64,000 nt of DNA from Stappia sp. MMSF_3263 (lineage in GTDB: Bacteria > Pseudomonadota > Alphaproteobacteria > Rhizobiales > Stappiaceae). Each line of letters starts with the position of its first letter. Within the stretch, counting starts at the first letter, position 1. The notes beneath the pieces were generated by a model. It saw only the letters and a program-made list of their open reading frames with translations, ran no database searches and was not told the DNA's origin. Positions 52,416 through 60,172 of the stretch are shown piece by piece. Both the position numbers and the translations under genes were made by a program. The stretch lies in NCBI RefSeq assembly GCF_030733745.1, contig NZ_JASHIK010000001.1, forward strand, positions 62,001-126,000. The letters run 5' to 3'.

Positions 52416-53156
52416 ATGGCTGCGAAAATGCGGGAAGAGGCGGACAAGCTCAAGCTCTCGGGGTTCCTGGACGGCGTGACGCTCAACCGCACCATCCCCC
52501 TGCGCGACCAGGTCTATGCCCTTGTGCGCAAGGCGATCGTCATCGGCAAGCTGGAACCGGGCGCTCCGATCAACGAGATCGAGATCGCCAACAAGCTCGG
52601 CATTTCGCGCACGCCCGTGCGCGAGGCGGTGAAGAAAGTCAGCGACGAGGGGTTGATCGAGGTTTTTGCCCAGCATGGCACATTCGTCTCCGCGATCAGT
52701 CGCAAGCAGGTCGAGGAGGCCTACATCATTCGCATCGCGCTGGAGTTGGAGAGCATCAAGCGGGCGGCGCTGGTCATCGAACCGTCCCAGATCCACGATC
52801 TCGAGGACATTATCCACGCCCAGGAAGTTGCGGTAAAACGTGAGCGCTACGACGAGGCGATCGCGCGTGATGACGACCTGCATCGCTATATCGCCGAGGT
52901 GAACGGCCTCACCATGCTGTGGAAGGCGGTCGACGTCTCCAAGGCCCAGATGGATCGCTGCCGGTTGCGCACCATTCCCTCGCCGGGGGCCGCCCAGGAA
53001 ACCATTGCCCAGCATCGCGCCATCCTGGCGGCACTGGAAAAACGGGACCAGGAGGGCGCCATGACCGCCTTGCGCGAGCATCTGGAGACCTCGCTGCGCA
53101 ATACGCTGGCCTATCTCGACACAGATCCCGACAGCCGCGCTGTGCCGTCAGCCTGA
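52416..53156 (+). CDS. GntR family (FadR/FCD-type) transcriptional regulator
   Basis: A 246-residue regulator. The N-terminal winged HTH includes EIEIANKLGISRTPVREAVKK (about residues 48-68). The all-helical FCD effector domain follows, with metal-ligand-type residues in RDDDLHRYIAEVNG and QHRAILAAL. It is transcribed away from the SDR-FAH-lactonase operon and 26 bp ahead of the aldo/keto reductase. It is probably the local repressor, with a sugar acid as inducer. The ATG at 52416 is preceded by GGGG at 8 nt; a longer frame opens at 52341. Confidence 0.91.
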   Translation: MAAKMREEADKLKLSGFLDGVTLNRTIPLRDQVYALVRKAIVIGKLEPGAPINEIEIANKLGISRTPVREAVKKVSDEGLIEVFAQHGTFVSAISRKQVEEAYIIRIALELESIKRAALVIEPSQIHDLEDIIHAQEVAVKRERYDEAIARDDDLHRYIAEVNGLTMLWKAVDVSKAQMDRCRLRTIPSPGAAQETIAQHRAILAALEKRDQEGAMTALREHLETSLRNTLAYLDTDPDSRAVPSA

Positions 53157-53182
53157 TCCGGACAAGAAGAGAGAGGCAGCCC

Positions 53183-54202
53183 GTGAAGGTATCGGACCGC
53201 AGGACGTTGAAAAGGGCCGGTCTGGAGGTGACCGCACTCGGTCTGGGATGCGCCGCCTTTGGCGGCCTTTACAGATCGGCAGGGGCGCCGCAGGCGCTCG
53301 CAACCCTCGCTGCTGCCTGGCAGGCGGGCATCCGTCATTTCGATGTGGCCCCCATGTACGGGCTCGGCCGGGCCGAGCATCTTCTCGGCCATTTCCTGCG
53401 TGAGGAGGCGGGCGACAGCGGCGATGCCGTGGTCAGCACCAAGGCGGGACGGCTGATGGCGCGCGCCCGTCCCGGCCGTGATTTGCCGCCGCCGGCACCG
53501 GCTAATCCCTTGGATTCCGGTTGGTGCAACGGCCTGCGCTTCCAGGAGGTTTTCGACTACGGCTATGACGGCATCATGCGCAGCTTCGACGACAGCCAGC
53601 AGCGGATGGGCCGGCCGGAGATCGACCTTCTCTTCGTGCATGACATCGGCCGCCTCACCCATGGCGAGCGGCATGAAGGCCACTGGACCGCGCTTGTGTC
53701 GGGCGGCGGCTTCAGGGCGCTTTCGGAACTGCGCTCGGCCGGGCTGATCAAGGGTTTCGGGCTTGGCGTCAACGAGGCGGAGGTGATCGATGCGGCCATG
53801 AACGAGGCCGATCTCGACTGCTGCCTGCTGGCCGGGCGCTACACGCTGCTCGACCGCAGCGGGGCGGCGCTTCTCGACAGGGCGAAGGCGCGCGATGTCG
53901 CGGTCGTCATGGGCGGTGTCTACAATTCGGGAATTCTGGCGTCGGCAACCGGCGGCGACCGCAAGTTCAACTATGCCGACGCCCCGCCCGAAATCCTGCG
54001 CAAGGCCGACAGGCTGGCCGGGATCTGCGCCCGCTTCGAGGTTTCGCTCGGCGCGGCGGCGATCCGCTTTCCTCTTCGCAACGCCGCCGTTGCCTCCGTC
54101 CTCGTGGGTGCGCGAAGCCCGCAGGACGTCACGGCCAGCATCGACTGGTTCGAGCGCGACATTCCCGATGAACTCTGGAGCGCCCTCGAGGCGGTGGAAT
54201 AG
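53183..54202 (+). CDS. aldo/keto reductase (L-fucose/D-threo-aldose 1-dehydrogenase type)
   Basis: A 339-residue AKR barrel. The catalytic tetrad is visible: Asp and Tyr in FDVAPMYGLGRAE, Lys in VVSTKAGRL, and His in LLFVHDIGRL. VLVGARSPQDVTASIDWF at the C-terminal end marks the NAD(P)-binding part. This subgroup oxidises L-fucose or D-threo-aldoses at C1 to the lactone. The GTG start at 53183 has GAGAGG about 7 nt upstream. It is co-transcribed with the GntR gene. Pyridoxal dehydrogenase is a less likely alternative given the context. Confidence 0.88.
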   Translation: MKVSDRRTLKRAGLEVTALGLGCAAFGGLYRSAGAPQALATLAAAWQAGIRHFDVAPMYGLGRAEHLLGHFLREEAGDSGDAVVSTKAGRLMARARPGRDLPPPAPANPLDSGWCNGLRFQEVFDYGYDGIMRSFDDSQQRMGRPEIDLLFVHDIGRLTHGERHEGHWTALVSGGGFRALSELRSAGLIKGFGLGVNEAEVIDAAMNEADLDCCLLAGRYTLLDRSGAALLDRAKARDVAVVMGGVYNSGILASATGGDRKFNYADAPPEILRKADRLAGICARFEVSLGAAAIRFPLRNAAVASVLVGARSPQDVTASIDWFERDIPDELWSALEAVE

Positions 54203-54265
54203 CCGGCGCGGAGGAAGCCAGGGCCCCCCGGAACCGGTCGGGCCGCGTTTCGCGAAAGGGCGGGA

Positions 54266-55825
54266 CTACATCGTCGCGCCGACCTGCCAGGGCACGAATT
54301 CGCTGTCGCCATAGCCAAGCGCTTCCGACTTGGTCCGCTCCCCGGATGCGACGGCGAGGACCCGTTGCAGGATCTCCTCGCCCTTGTCGGCGAGCGTGAC
54401 GCCGTCGAGGATGTCACCGCAATTGATGTCCATGTCCTCGTTCATCTGCCCGTAGATATAGGAGTTCGAGGCAAGCTTGATCGAGGGGGTCGGCTTGCAG
54501 CCGAAGGCCGAGCCGCGCCCGGTGGTGAAGCACAGGATGTTGGCGCCGCCGGCGACCTGGCCGGTGGCCGAGACCGGGTCGTAGCCGGGCGTGTCCATGA
54601 AGACCAGACCCTTGGTATCGACCGCCTCGGCATAGTCGAAGACGCCGGTCAGGTTGGTCGAACCGCCCTTGGCCGCCGCACCCAGCGATTTTTCAAGGAT
54701 GGTGGTCAGCCCGCCCGCCTTGTTGCCCGGAGACGGGTTGTTGTTCATCTCCATGTTGTGGCGGGCGGTGTATTCTTCCCACCAGCGGATCCGTCCGGCC
54801 AGCTTCTCGCCGATGGCGGCCTGTTCGGCGCGGCGCATCAGGAGGTGCTCGGCGCCGTAGATTTCCGGCGTCTCGGAGAGGATCGCCGTGCCGCCTTCCG
54901 CGACCAGAAGGTCGACCGCCATGCCAAGCGCCGGGTTGGCGGTGATGCCCGAATAGCCGTCAGAACCGCCGCATTGCAGCGCCAGCATCAGTTCCGAGGC
55001 GGGAGCCTTGCTGCGCGTCGCGGCATTGGCAATGGGCAGCATCTCCAGCACCGCCTTGACCCCGGCCTCGACGGTCTTGCGCGTGCCGCCGACCTCCTGG
55101 ATCGTCAGCGTGCGGAAGGCGCTGTCTTCCTTGATGCCGTAAGAATTCATCCAGCGCGGGATCTGGAACGCCTCGCAGCCGAGGCCGACCATCAGGACAC
55201 CGCCGATATTGGGGTTGGTGGCAAAGCCCCACTGGGTGCGCTTGAGAAGTTCGTAGGCCTCGCCATCGACGTCGAGCCCGCAGCCGGTGCCATGCACCAG
55301 CGAGATCACTCCGTCGACATTGGGATAGTCGTCGAGCACGCCGGAACGGGTGACCTCGTCTGCGATGAAGCGCGAAGCGCTCGCCGAGCAGTTCACCGAG
55401 GTCAGGATGGCGATGTAGTTGCGGGTGCCGTACCTGCCGCTGGCGCGCTTGAAGCCCTGGAAGCTGCGCCGCTTTTCCGCGGGGACATAGGTGGTCGGTC
55501 GGGCATCGCGCCCGAAATCGTAGTCCCGGTCGAAGGCGTGCAGGTAGACATTGTGCTCGTGAACCCAGTCGCCCGGTGCGATGGCGTCCCGGGCGAAGCC
55601 GATCACCTGCCCGTATTTGACGATGGCCGCGTCCTTGCCGATCGGCTCGATGGCCATCTTGTGGCCGCGCGGCACGCGTTGCGCGGCGCTGATCCCGCCC
55701 GCTGTCTCGCCGGGGCTGATGGCCTCGATCGCCACGACGATGTTGTCGGCATCGGTAAGTCTGAGAGCGCGGGTCATTGTGCCGTCGATGTTTTCGGGGT
55801 GAGCAGGGTCAGGTTGCGAAGCCAT
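54266..55825 (-). CDS. UxaA-family altronate/fuconate dehydratase
   Basis: A 519-residue two-part sugar-acid dehydratase. The SAF-like N-terminal domain (RALRLTDADNIVVAIEAISPGE, then AIVKYGQVIGFARDAIAPGDWVHEHN) is joined to the large C-terminal catalytic domain. Landmarks there are YGTRNYIAILTSVNCSASAS, VHGTGCGLD, LQCGGSDGYSG and TTGRGSAFGCKP. Cys and His residues would bind the metal. Here it would replace the enolase-type L-fuconate dehydratase, as proposed in Campylobacter jejuni. ATG 55825 gives the longest sensible protein; ATG 55777 (MTRALRL) is possible because the promoter is very close. It is divergent from rhaM. Confidence 0.88.
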   Translation of the reverse strand: MASQPDPAHPENIDGTMTRALRLTDADNIVVAIEAISPGETAGGISAAQRVPRGHKMAIEPIGKDAAIVKYGQVIGFARDAIAPGDWVHEHNVYLHAFDRDYDFGRDARPTTYVPAEKRRSFQGFKRASGRYGTRNYIAILTSVNCSASASRFIADEVTRSGVLDDYPNVDGVISLVHGTGCGLDVDGEAYELLKRTQWGFATNPNIGGVLMVGLGCEAFQIPRWMNSYGIKEDSAFRTLTIQEVGGTRKTVEAGVKAVLEMLPIANAATRSKAPASELMLALQCGGSDGYSGITANPALGMAVDLLVAEGGTAILSETPEIYGAEHLLMRRAEQAAIGEKLAGRIRWWEEYTARHNMEMNNNPSPGNKAGGLTTILEKSLGAAAKGGSTNLTGVFDYAEAVDTKGLVFMDTPGYDPVSATGQVAGGANILCFTTGRGSAFGCKPTPSIKLASNSYIYGQMNEDMDINCGDILDGVTLADKGEEILQRVLAVASGERTKSEALGYGDSEFVPWQVGATM

Positions 55826-55838
55826 GCTGAACTGTATA

Positions 55839-55869
55839 TGAATACTAATATAATAATAGAAAGTGTCAA
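55839..55869 (-). promoter_or_regulatory. promoter and candidate operator of the UxaA-type dehydratase gene
   Basis: On the minus strand TTGACA (55864-55869), 16 bp, and TAGTAT (55842-55847) form a promoter. The spacer holds ATACTAATATAATAATAG (55842-55859), close to the sites at 49633 and 52292. The 105-bp gap to rhaM probably serves both divergent genes. Confidence 0.55.
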
Positions 55870-55930
55870 GGTGAAAGCCTTCGTCATTCCGTTTGTTTCC
55901 TTGACGTTTTCCTGAGCGAGGAGGGTGTTG

Positions 55931-56260
55931 ATGACCAGGATGGGCATGTGCATAGGCCTGAAGCCGGGCGTGGTGGCGAGGTACCGCGAACTTCACGCTG
56001 CTGTCTGGCCGCAGGTGCTGGCCGCGATTTCGGCCGCCAATATCCGCAACTATTCGATCTTCCTGAAGGAGCCGGAGAACCTGCTTTTCGCCTATTGGGA
56101 ATATGTCGGCGAGGATTTCGCTCAGGACATGGAACAGATGAAGCTCGATCCCGCGATGCGTGAATGGTGGGAGATCTGCGATCCGCTGCAGCAGCCGCTT
56201 GAAACCCGCGCTGAGGGTGAATGGTGGGCGGCGATGGAGCCGGTGTTTTATCATCCCTGA
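55931..56260 (+). CDS. L-rhamnose/L-fucose mutarotase (RhaM family)
   Basis: A 109-residue ferredoxin-like mutarotase. RMGMCIGLKPGVVARYRELHAAVWPQVLA (with the conserved Tyr and His) and NYSIFLKEPENLLFAYWEYVG are the family core, and the tail WWAAMEPVFYHP is typical. It interconverts sugar anomers to feed the 1-dehydrogenase. The ATG at 55931 has AGGAGGG 5 nt upstream; GTG and TTG codons just before it are dismissed. It is divergent from the dehydratase and stands alone before a terminator. Confidence 0.93.
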   Translation: MTRMGMCIGLKPGVVARYRELHAAVWPQVLAAISAANIRNYSIFLKEPENLLFAYWEYVGEDFAQDMEQMKLDPAMREWWEICDPLQQPLETRAEGEWWAAMEPVFYHP

Positions 56261-56297
56261 ATGCGAGTGCCTGAAGGAGTTGCCTGAAGAACGGCGC

Positions 56298-56334
56298 CGC
56301 GCGGCCCCGGCAGGTGGTGTGCCGGGGCCGCGCG
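56298..56334. terminator. bidirectional terminator hairpin
   Basis: A perfect 15-bp GC-rich stem, CGCGCGGCCCCGGCA (56298-56312) and TGCCGGGGCCGCGCG (56320-56334), has a 7-nt loop. It sits between the convergent ends of rhaM (56260) and the TRAP large permease (56366). No clear T-tract follows on either side, so it may act as an insulator hairpin or mRNA 3' stabiliser. Confidence 0.7.
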
Positions 56335-56365
56335 CGCTGGGACATGCGCCGGGATCGCACGTGCC

Positions 56366-57646
56366 TCAGCGGTAGAGCAGGGTCGGCAGCCACATCGTCA
56401 CGGCCGGCACGAACGTCACCAGCACGAGCACCAGGAACAGCGGCACCAGGAACGGCAGCGTCGCCGAGACGCAGCGTTCGAAGGGCAGCTTGGCGACCCG
56501 CGACAGGACGTAGAGCACCATCCCGATCGGCGGCGTCAGCAGCCCGATCATCAGGTTCAGCACGACGATGACGCCGAAATGCACCGGGTCGATGTTCATC
56601 TTCAGCGCGATCGGCAGCAGCACCGGCACCAGGATCGTGATCGCCGCGACAGTCTCCATGAAGCAACCGACGATCAGCAAGATCAGGTTGATCAGCAGCA
56701 GCACGATGATCGGGTTGTCGGAGATCGTCAGGATAAGCGCCGCGAAATGCTCGGGCGCCCGCTGCGAAGTGAGGATCCATGCGAACACCGATGCAGCGCC
56801 GACAATGAACAGCACCACGGCGGTCGTCTCGATCGTGTCGAACGACACCCTGAGGAAGCGCCGCAGCGATAGCGTCCGGTAGACGAAGAGCCCCAGCACG
56901 AGCGCCCAGGCGCAGGCGGCGATGGCCGCTTCCGTGGGCGTGAAGGCACCCGACAGGATGCCGCCGACGATGATCACCGGCGTCATCAGCGACAGCGCCG
57001 CGCGCGACAGCGAGGTGCCGAGCACCGAGAAGCTGAATGCCTGATCGCGCGGGTAGCCGCGCCGCCGCGCATAGATCGCGATCATGATCATCAGCGCCAC
57101 GGCCATGATCAGGCCGGGGATGAAGCCGGCCGCGAACAACTGCCCGATCGACGCGCCGGCGACGACGCCGTAGATCACCATCGGCAGCGATGGCGGGATG
57201 ATCGGCCCTATGGTCGAGGAGGCGGCGGTGACGCCAACGGCGAAGCCCGGGTCGTAATTGGCGTCTCGCATCGCCTTGATCTCGATGGCGCCCAGTCCCC
57301 CGGCATCGGCGACGGCGGCGCCCGACATGCCGGCGAAGATCACCGAGGCCCCCACATTGACGTGGCCGAGACCGCCTCGCATCCAACCGACCAGAGCCTT
57401 GGCGAAGTCGAAGATCCTGGCCGTGATGCCGGCGGTGTTCATCAGGTTGCCGGCGAGAATGAAGAAGGGAACCGCCAGCAGCGGAAAGGAGTCCACGCCG
57501 TTGATCATGCGGTGGATGACGATGACGTCGGGCACCCGGCCGTCGAGCAGGATGAAGACGGCCGACGAGCCGGCCAGCGCGATGGCGACGGGAGCGCCCA
57601 TGGCGATAAGCAGGAACAGCAGCACGAAGAGCAGCGCGAGCAGCAT
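56366..57646 (-). CDS. TRAP transporter large permease (DctM)
   Basis: A 426-residue membrane protein with about twelve hydrophobic segments. Landmarks are AVPFFILAGNLMNTAGIT, GLGHVNVGASVIFAGMSGAAVADAGG, SSTIGPIIPPSLPMVIYG, and the C-terminal NLMIGLLTPPIGMVLYV. It forms the ion-coupled pore of a tripartite importer with the DctQ gene (10 bp upstream) and DctP. Judged by context, the cargo is probably a sugar acid or deoxy-sugar derivative. Confidence 0.94.
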   Translation of the reverse strand: MLLALLFVLLFLLIAMGAPVAIALAGSSAVFILLDGRVPDVIVIHRMINGVDSFPLLAVPFFILAGNLMNTAGITARIFDFAKALVGWMRGGLGHVNVGASVIFAGMSGAAVADAGGLGAIEIKAMRDANYDPGFAVGVTAASSTIGPIIPPSLPMVIYGVVAGASIGQLFAAGFIPGLIMAVALMIMIAIYARRRGYPRDQAFSFSVLGTSLSRAALSLMTPVIIVGGILSGAFTPTEAAIAACAWALVLGLFVYRTLSLRRFLRVSFDTIETTAVVLFIVGAASVFAWILTSQRAPEHFAALILTISDNPIIVLLLINLILLIVGCFMETVAAITILVPVLLPIALKMNIDPVHFGVIVVLNLMIGLLTPPIGMVLYVLSRVAKLPFERCVSATLPFLVPLFLVLVLVTFVPAVTMWLPTLLYR

Positions 57647-57656
57647 GCGGGGCCTC

Positions 57657-58205
57657 TCAGAGATTGGGGCCGGGAACGGCGGCCTCGTCGGGATCGACGA
57701 GGCGGCTTGTGCCGGAACGCCAGTGGCGCGCGAGCACTTGCAGCGCGTAGAGGGACATCGCGGCGAAGCAGGCTGCGACGATCCAGTAGACGGAGGATTT
57801 CGGCACGTCGATCGAGACCATCATCTGCTGGGTGTTGCCGGCGAGTTGGACGCACAGCCAGCCGGCGACGACGTAGAAGACGAGGCAGATGACATCGACC
57901 GTGATCTGCAGCGCGAAGCGGGCGCTCCGGCTGAGATAGCGGTAGCAGAACTCGACGGCGATATGGCTTTCCTTGCGCACCGCCATGAACGATCCGAGGA
58001 ACGTTACGCCGATCAGCAGGAAGCGCGCGATCTCCTCCGTCCAACCGAGCGAATCGTTGAGGACGTAGCGCGTGAAGAACTGCAGGAAGACGACGAAGGC
58101 GAGGATCCAGAAGACGGAAAGGACGATGCCGTCACCCCAGGAGATATCGGAAAGGTCTTCGGATGCGGCGTCGATGTCGCCGTCCGGCTGCTGCTTGGTG
58201 TCCAT
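57657..58205 (-). CDS. TRAP transporter small permease (DctQ)
   Basis: A 182-residue four-helix protein with the DctQ block LGWTEEIARFLLIGVTFLG (about 60-78) and RKESHIAVEFCY. An acidic cytoplasmic tail of about 25 residues precedes the first helix. The ATG at 58205 follows GGGAGGAG at 7 nt; the frame extends 48 codons upstream without family resemblance. It lies between DctP (88-bp gap) and DctM (10 bp) in one operon. Confidence 0.92.
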   Translation of the reverse strand: MDTKQQPDGDIDAASEDLSDISWGDGIVLSVFWILAFVVFLQFFTRYVLNDSLGWTEEIARFLLIGVTFLGSFMAVRKESHIAVEFCYRYLSRSARFALQITVDVICLVFYVVAGWLCVQLAGNTQQMMVSIDVPKSSVYWIVAACFAAMSLYALQVLARHWRSGTSRLVDPDEAAVPGPNL

Positions 58206-58293
58206 GAGTGACTCCTCCCATGCCGCCGCGCGATTGCCCGGTGGGGCGGCCGCGCGGCGGTCCGGCTTTAAGCGGATGCGGACGGGGTAAGGC

Positions 58294-59268
58294 CTACTTG
58301 ATGGCCTGGAGCTTGTCGTACGTGGCCTGGTCCCACGTGGCGTCGTCACCGTTGTGCAGCTTCATCGTCGCCTCGCGGAACGGCCCGCGATCCACTTCGC
58401 GCACATCGACGCCCTGGTCCTTGAACCACTGCACCAGGCTCTTTTCCTTGTCGATGATCTGCTGCGTGGCGCAGTCGGCCGCCTCGTCGAGGACCGTGCC
58501 GAGCGCGGCCCGGTCGGCCTCGTCCATCTGCTGCCAGGTCGGGTCGCCGACGATGGTCAGCAGCGCGTCGGTGATGTGGCCGGTCAGGTTGATGTGCTTC
58601 TGCACCTCGTAGAACTTCTTCGCCTGGATGGTGGGAAGCGGGTTCTCCTGCGCGTCGACCGTGCCCTGCTGCAGGGCGAGATAGACCTCGGCGAAGGCGA
58701 TCGGCGTCGGGTTGGCGCCTACCGCGCGCGGGAACATCATGTAGAGCGGGGCGTTCGGCACCCGGATCTTCAGCCCGGACATGTTCTCCGGCTTGTCGAC
58801 CGGCACGTTGGAGGTGACATGGCGTTCGCCGTAATAGGTCACCGACGTGATGTGGTTCTTGGTGGCGTCCTGGTAGCCCTTGGACAGCTCCTCGAACAGC
58901 TCCGAGTTGCGGTACTTGTCCCAGTGCTCGTAGTCGCGGAACATGAACGGCGCGCCGCCGATGGCAATCGGGCCGAAGGCGCGGCCGGCGAACAGCTGGC
59001 CGGTATAGATGATGTCGACGGTGCCCAGGCTCAGGCCTTCGTTGATGTCGACCTCCTTGCCCAGCGACGAGGCCGGAAAGACTTCGATCGAGTAGCGGCC
59101 GTCCGTTGCCGCCTTCAGCTTGTCCGAAGAGGCCACGGCACAGGTGTGGTACGGCTCGGTCGACTCGTAGACATGGGCCCATTTCAGGGCCGTCTCGGCC
59201 ATCGCGGCCGATCCCGAGAAGGCGAGCAGCGCGACGGTTCCGATGAGCGATTGCTTGAGGTTCTTCAC
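58294..59268 (-). CDS. TRAP transporter substrate-binding protein (DctP)
   Basis: A 324-residue periplasmic solute receptor with signal peptide MKNLKQSLIGTVALLAFSG ending SAAMA. The mature protein opens ALKWAHVYESTEPYH and includes the key Arg of the carboxylate site in GLKIRVPNAPLYMMFPRAVGANPTPIAFAEVYLALQQG. The conserved Arg normally binds a substrate carboxylate, so a sugar acid such as L-fuconate is more likely than the neutral sugar. It is first in the TRAP operon, with a palindromic operator upstream. Confidence 0.93.
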   Translation of the reverse strand: MKNLKQSLIGTVALLAFSGSAAMAETALKWAHVYESTEPYHTCAVASSDKLKAATDGRYSIEVFPASSLGKEVDINEGLSLGTVDIIYTGQLFAGRAFGPIAIGGAPFMFRDYEHWDKYRNSELFEELSKGYQDATKNHITSVTYYGERHVTSNVPVDKPENMSGLKIRVPNAPLYMMFPRAVGANPTPIAFAEVYLALQQGTVDAQENPLPTIQAKKFYEVQKHINLTGHITDALLTIVGDPTWQQMDEADRAALGTVLDEAADCATQQIIDKEKSLVQWFKDQGVDVREVDRGPFREATMKLHNGDDATWDQATYDKLQAIK

Positions 59269-59383
59269 TAGGTTTTCCTCCCTTTCTGACGAGATCCGGA
59301 CCGATGCGTTGCCGCATTGCAGTGACGGCCTCCCGGCGCAAATCGCGCCTCCGTCACAACTTTTCGGTTCCCAAACCCATGCC

Positions 59384-59412
59384 TGTATACTAACATATTA
59401 GTATGAATTCAA
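59384..59412 (-). promoter_or_regulatory. TRAP operon promoter with a perfect palindromic operator
   Basis: On the minus strand TTGAAT (59407-59412), 17 bp, and TATACA (59384-59389) form the TRAP promoter. ATACTAA-N4-TTAGTAT (59387-59404) is a perfect 18-bp dyad lying between the two boxes. On the plus strand it covers TATACT (59386-59391), a -10-like box for gntR, and runs into the gntR start codon. Confidence 0.65.
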
Positions 59413-60116
59413 TGCCGAATTCCACCATCCTGACACGGGCGCCGCAAACGCGGGCCTCGCGCACCAATGTCGGTGAGCTGATCGCCAATGCGTTGCGGCG
59501 CGAGATCGTCGCCTTGCGGCTGCGGCCTGGCGAGACGCTCGACAAGGGGGAATTGGCGCTGCGTTTCGGTGTGTCGCGCTACCCGATTTCCGAGGCCCTC
59601 AACCAGCTTCGTAGCGAGGGGCTGGTCGACATCCGCCCTCAGAGTGGATCCTGCGTTTCCCATATCCGCTTGGCGGACATGGAGGAGGACCTGCTCATGC
59701 GCCGGGCGCTGGAAGCGGAGATCGTCGCGCGGCTGGCGGTGCGAAAGGATGCTGGTCTCCTCGATGACCTGCACCGCAACCTGCGCTACCAGCGGACCGC
59801 CATCGAGGCGGATGACAGCGACGGATTCCACGAGCTCGACCTTGCCTTCCATGACGCGCTTGCCACCGCGCTGTCCTATCCGCGGTTGCGCGGTACGGTG
59901 GAGAAGCTGCGTCTGTCGCTCGACCGGGCGCGCCGGGTGGTCGGCTCGACACGGCGCCTGACGGCGACGCTGCGCGAGCACGAGGCGATCGTCGCCGGGC
60001 TGGAATGCGGCGATCCGGACATCGCCCGGCATGCAATGACCGCGCATATCGATACGGTCACCGGAGAACTGCGCGACTACGCTGCGCGCCATCGCGAGAT
60101 ATTTGCCAACGGCTAG
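59403..60116 (+). CDS. GntR family (FadR/FCD-type) transcriptional regulator
   Basis: A 237-residue regulator with winged HTH (LALRFGVSRYPISEALNQLRSEGL, about residues 48-71) and an FCD domain from about 95 (MRRALEAEIVARLAV, then FHELDLAFHDALATAL). It is divergent from the TRAP operon and 56 bp ahead of an SDR gene. The first ATG (59403) lies inside the palindromic operator; the next in-frame ATG is 59412. Neither has a Shine-Dalgarno sequence, so the mRNA may be leaderless and tightly autoregulated. Confidence 0.9.
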   Translation: MNSMPNSTILTRAPQTRASRTNVGELIANALRREIVALRLRPGETLDKGELALRFGVSRYPISEALNQLRSEGLVDIRPQSGSCVSHIRLADMEEDLLMRRALEAEIVARLAVRKDAGLLDDLHRNLRYQRTAIEADDSDGFHELDLAFHDALATALSYPRLRGTVEKLRLSLDRARRVVGSTRRLTATLREHEAIVAGLECGDPDIARHAMTAHIDTVTGELRDYAARHREIFANG

Positions 60117-60172
60117 AAAGCCTGACGTGCCCCACGCGGAGCGCCGGCACGACAACACGGGAGGAACGGGAC

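Noticed and set aside
54266-56254. Extending the UxaA-type dehydratase to a start at 56254
   Set aside because: The extension would cover the whole divergent mutarotase gene and the promoter region. Homology begins only near 55780-55825.
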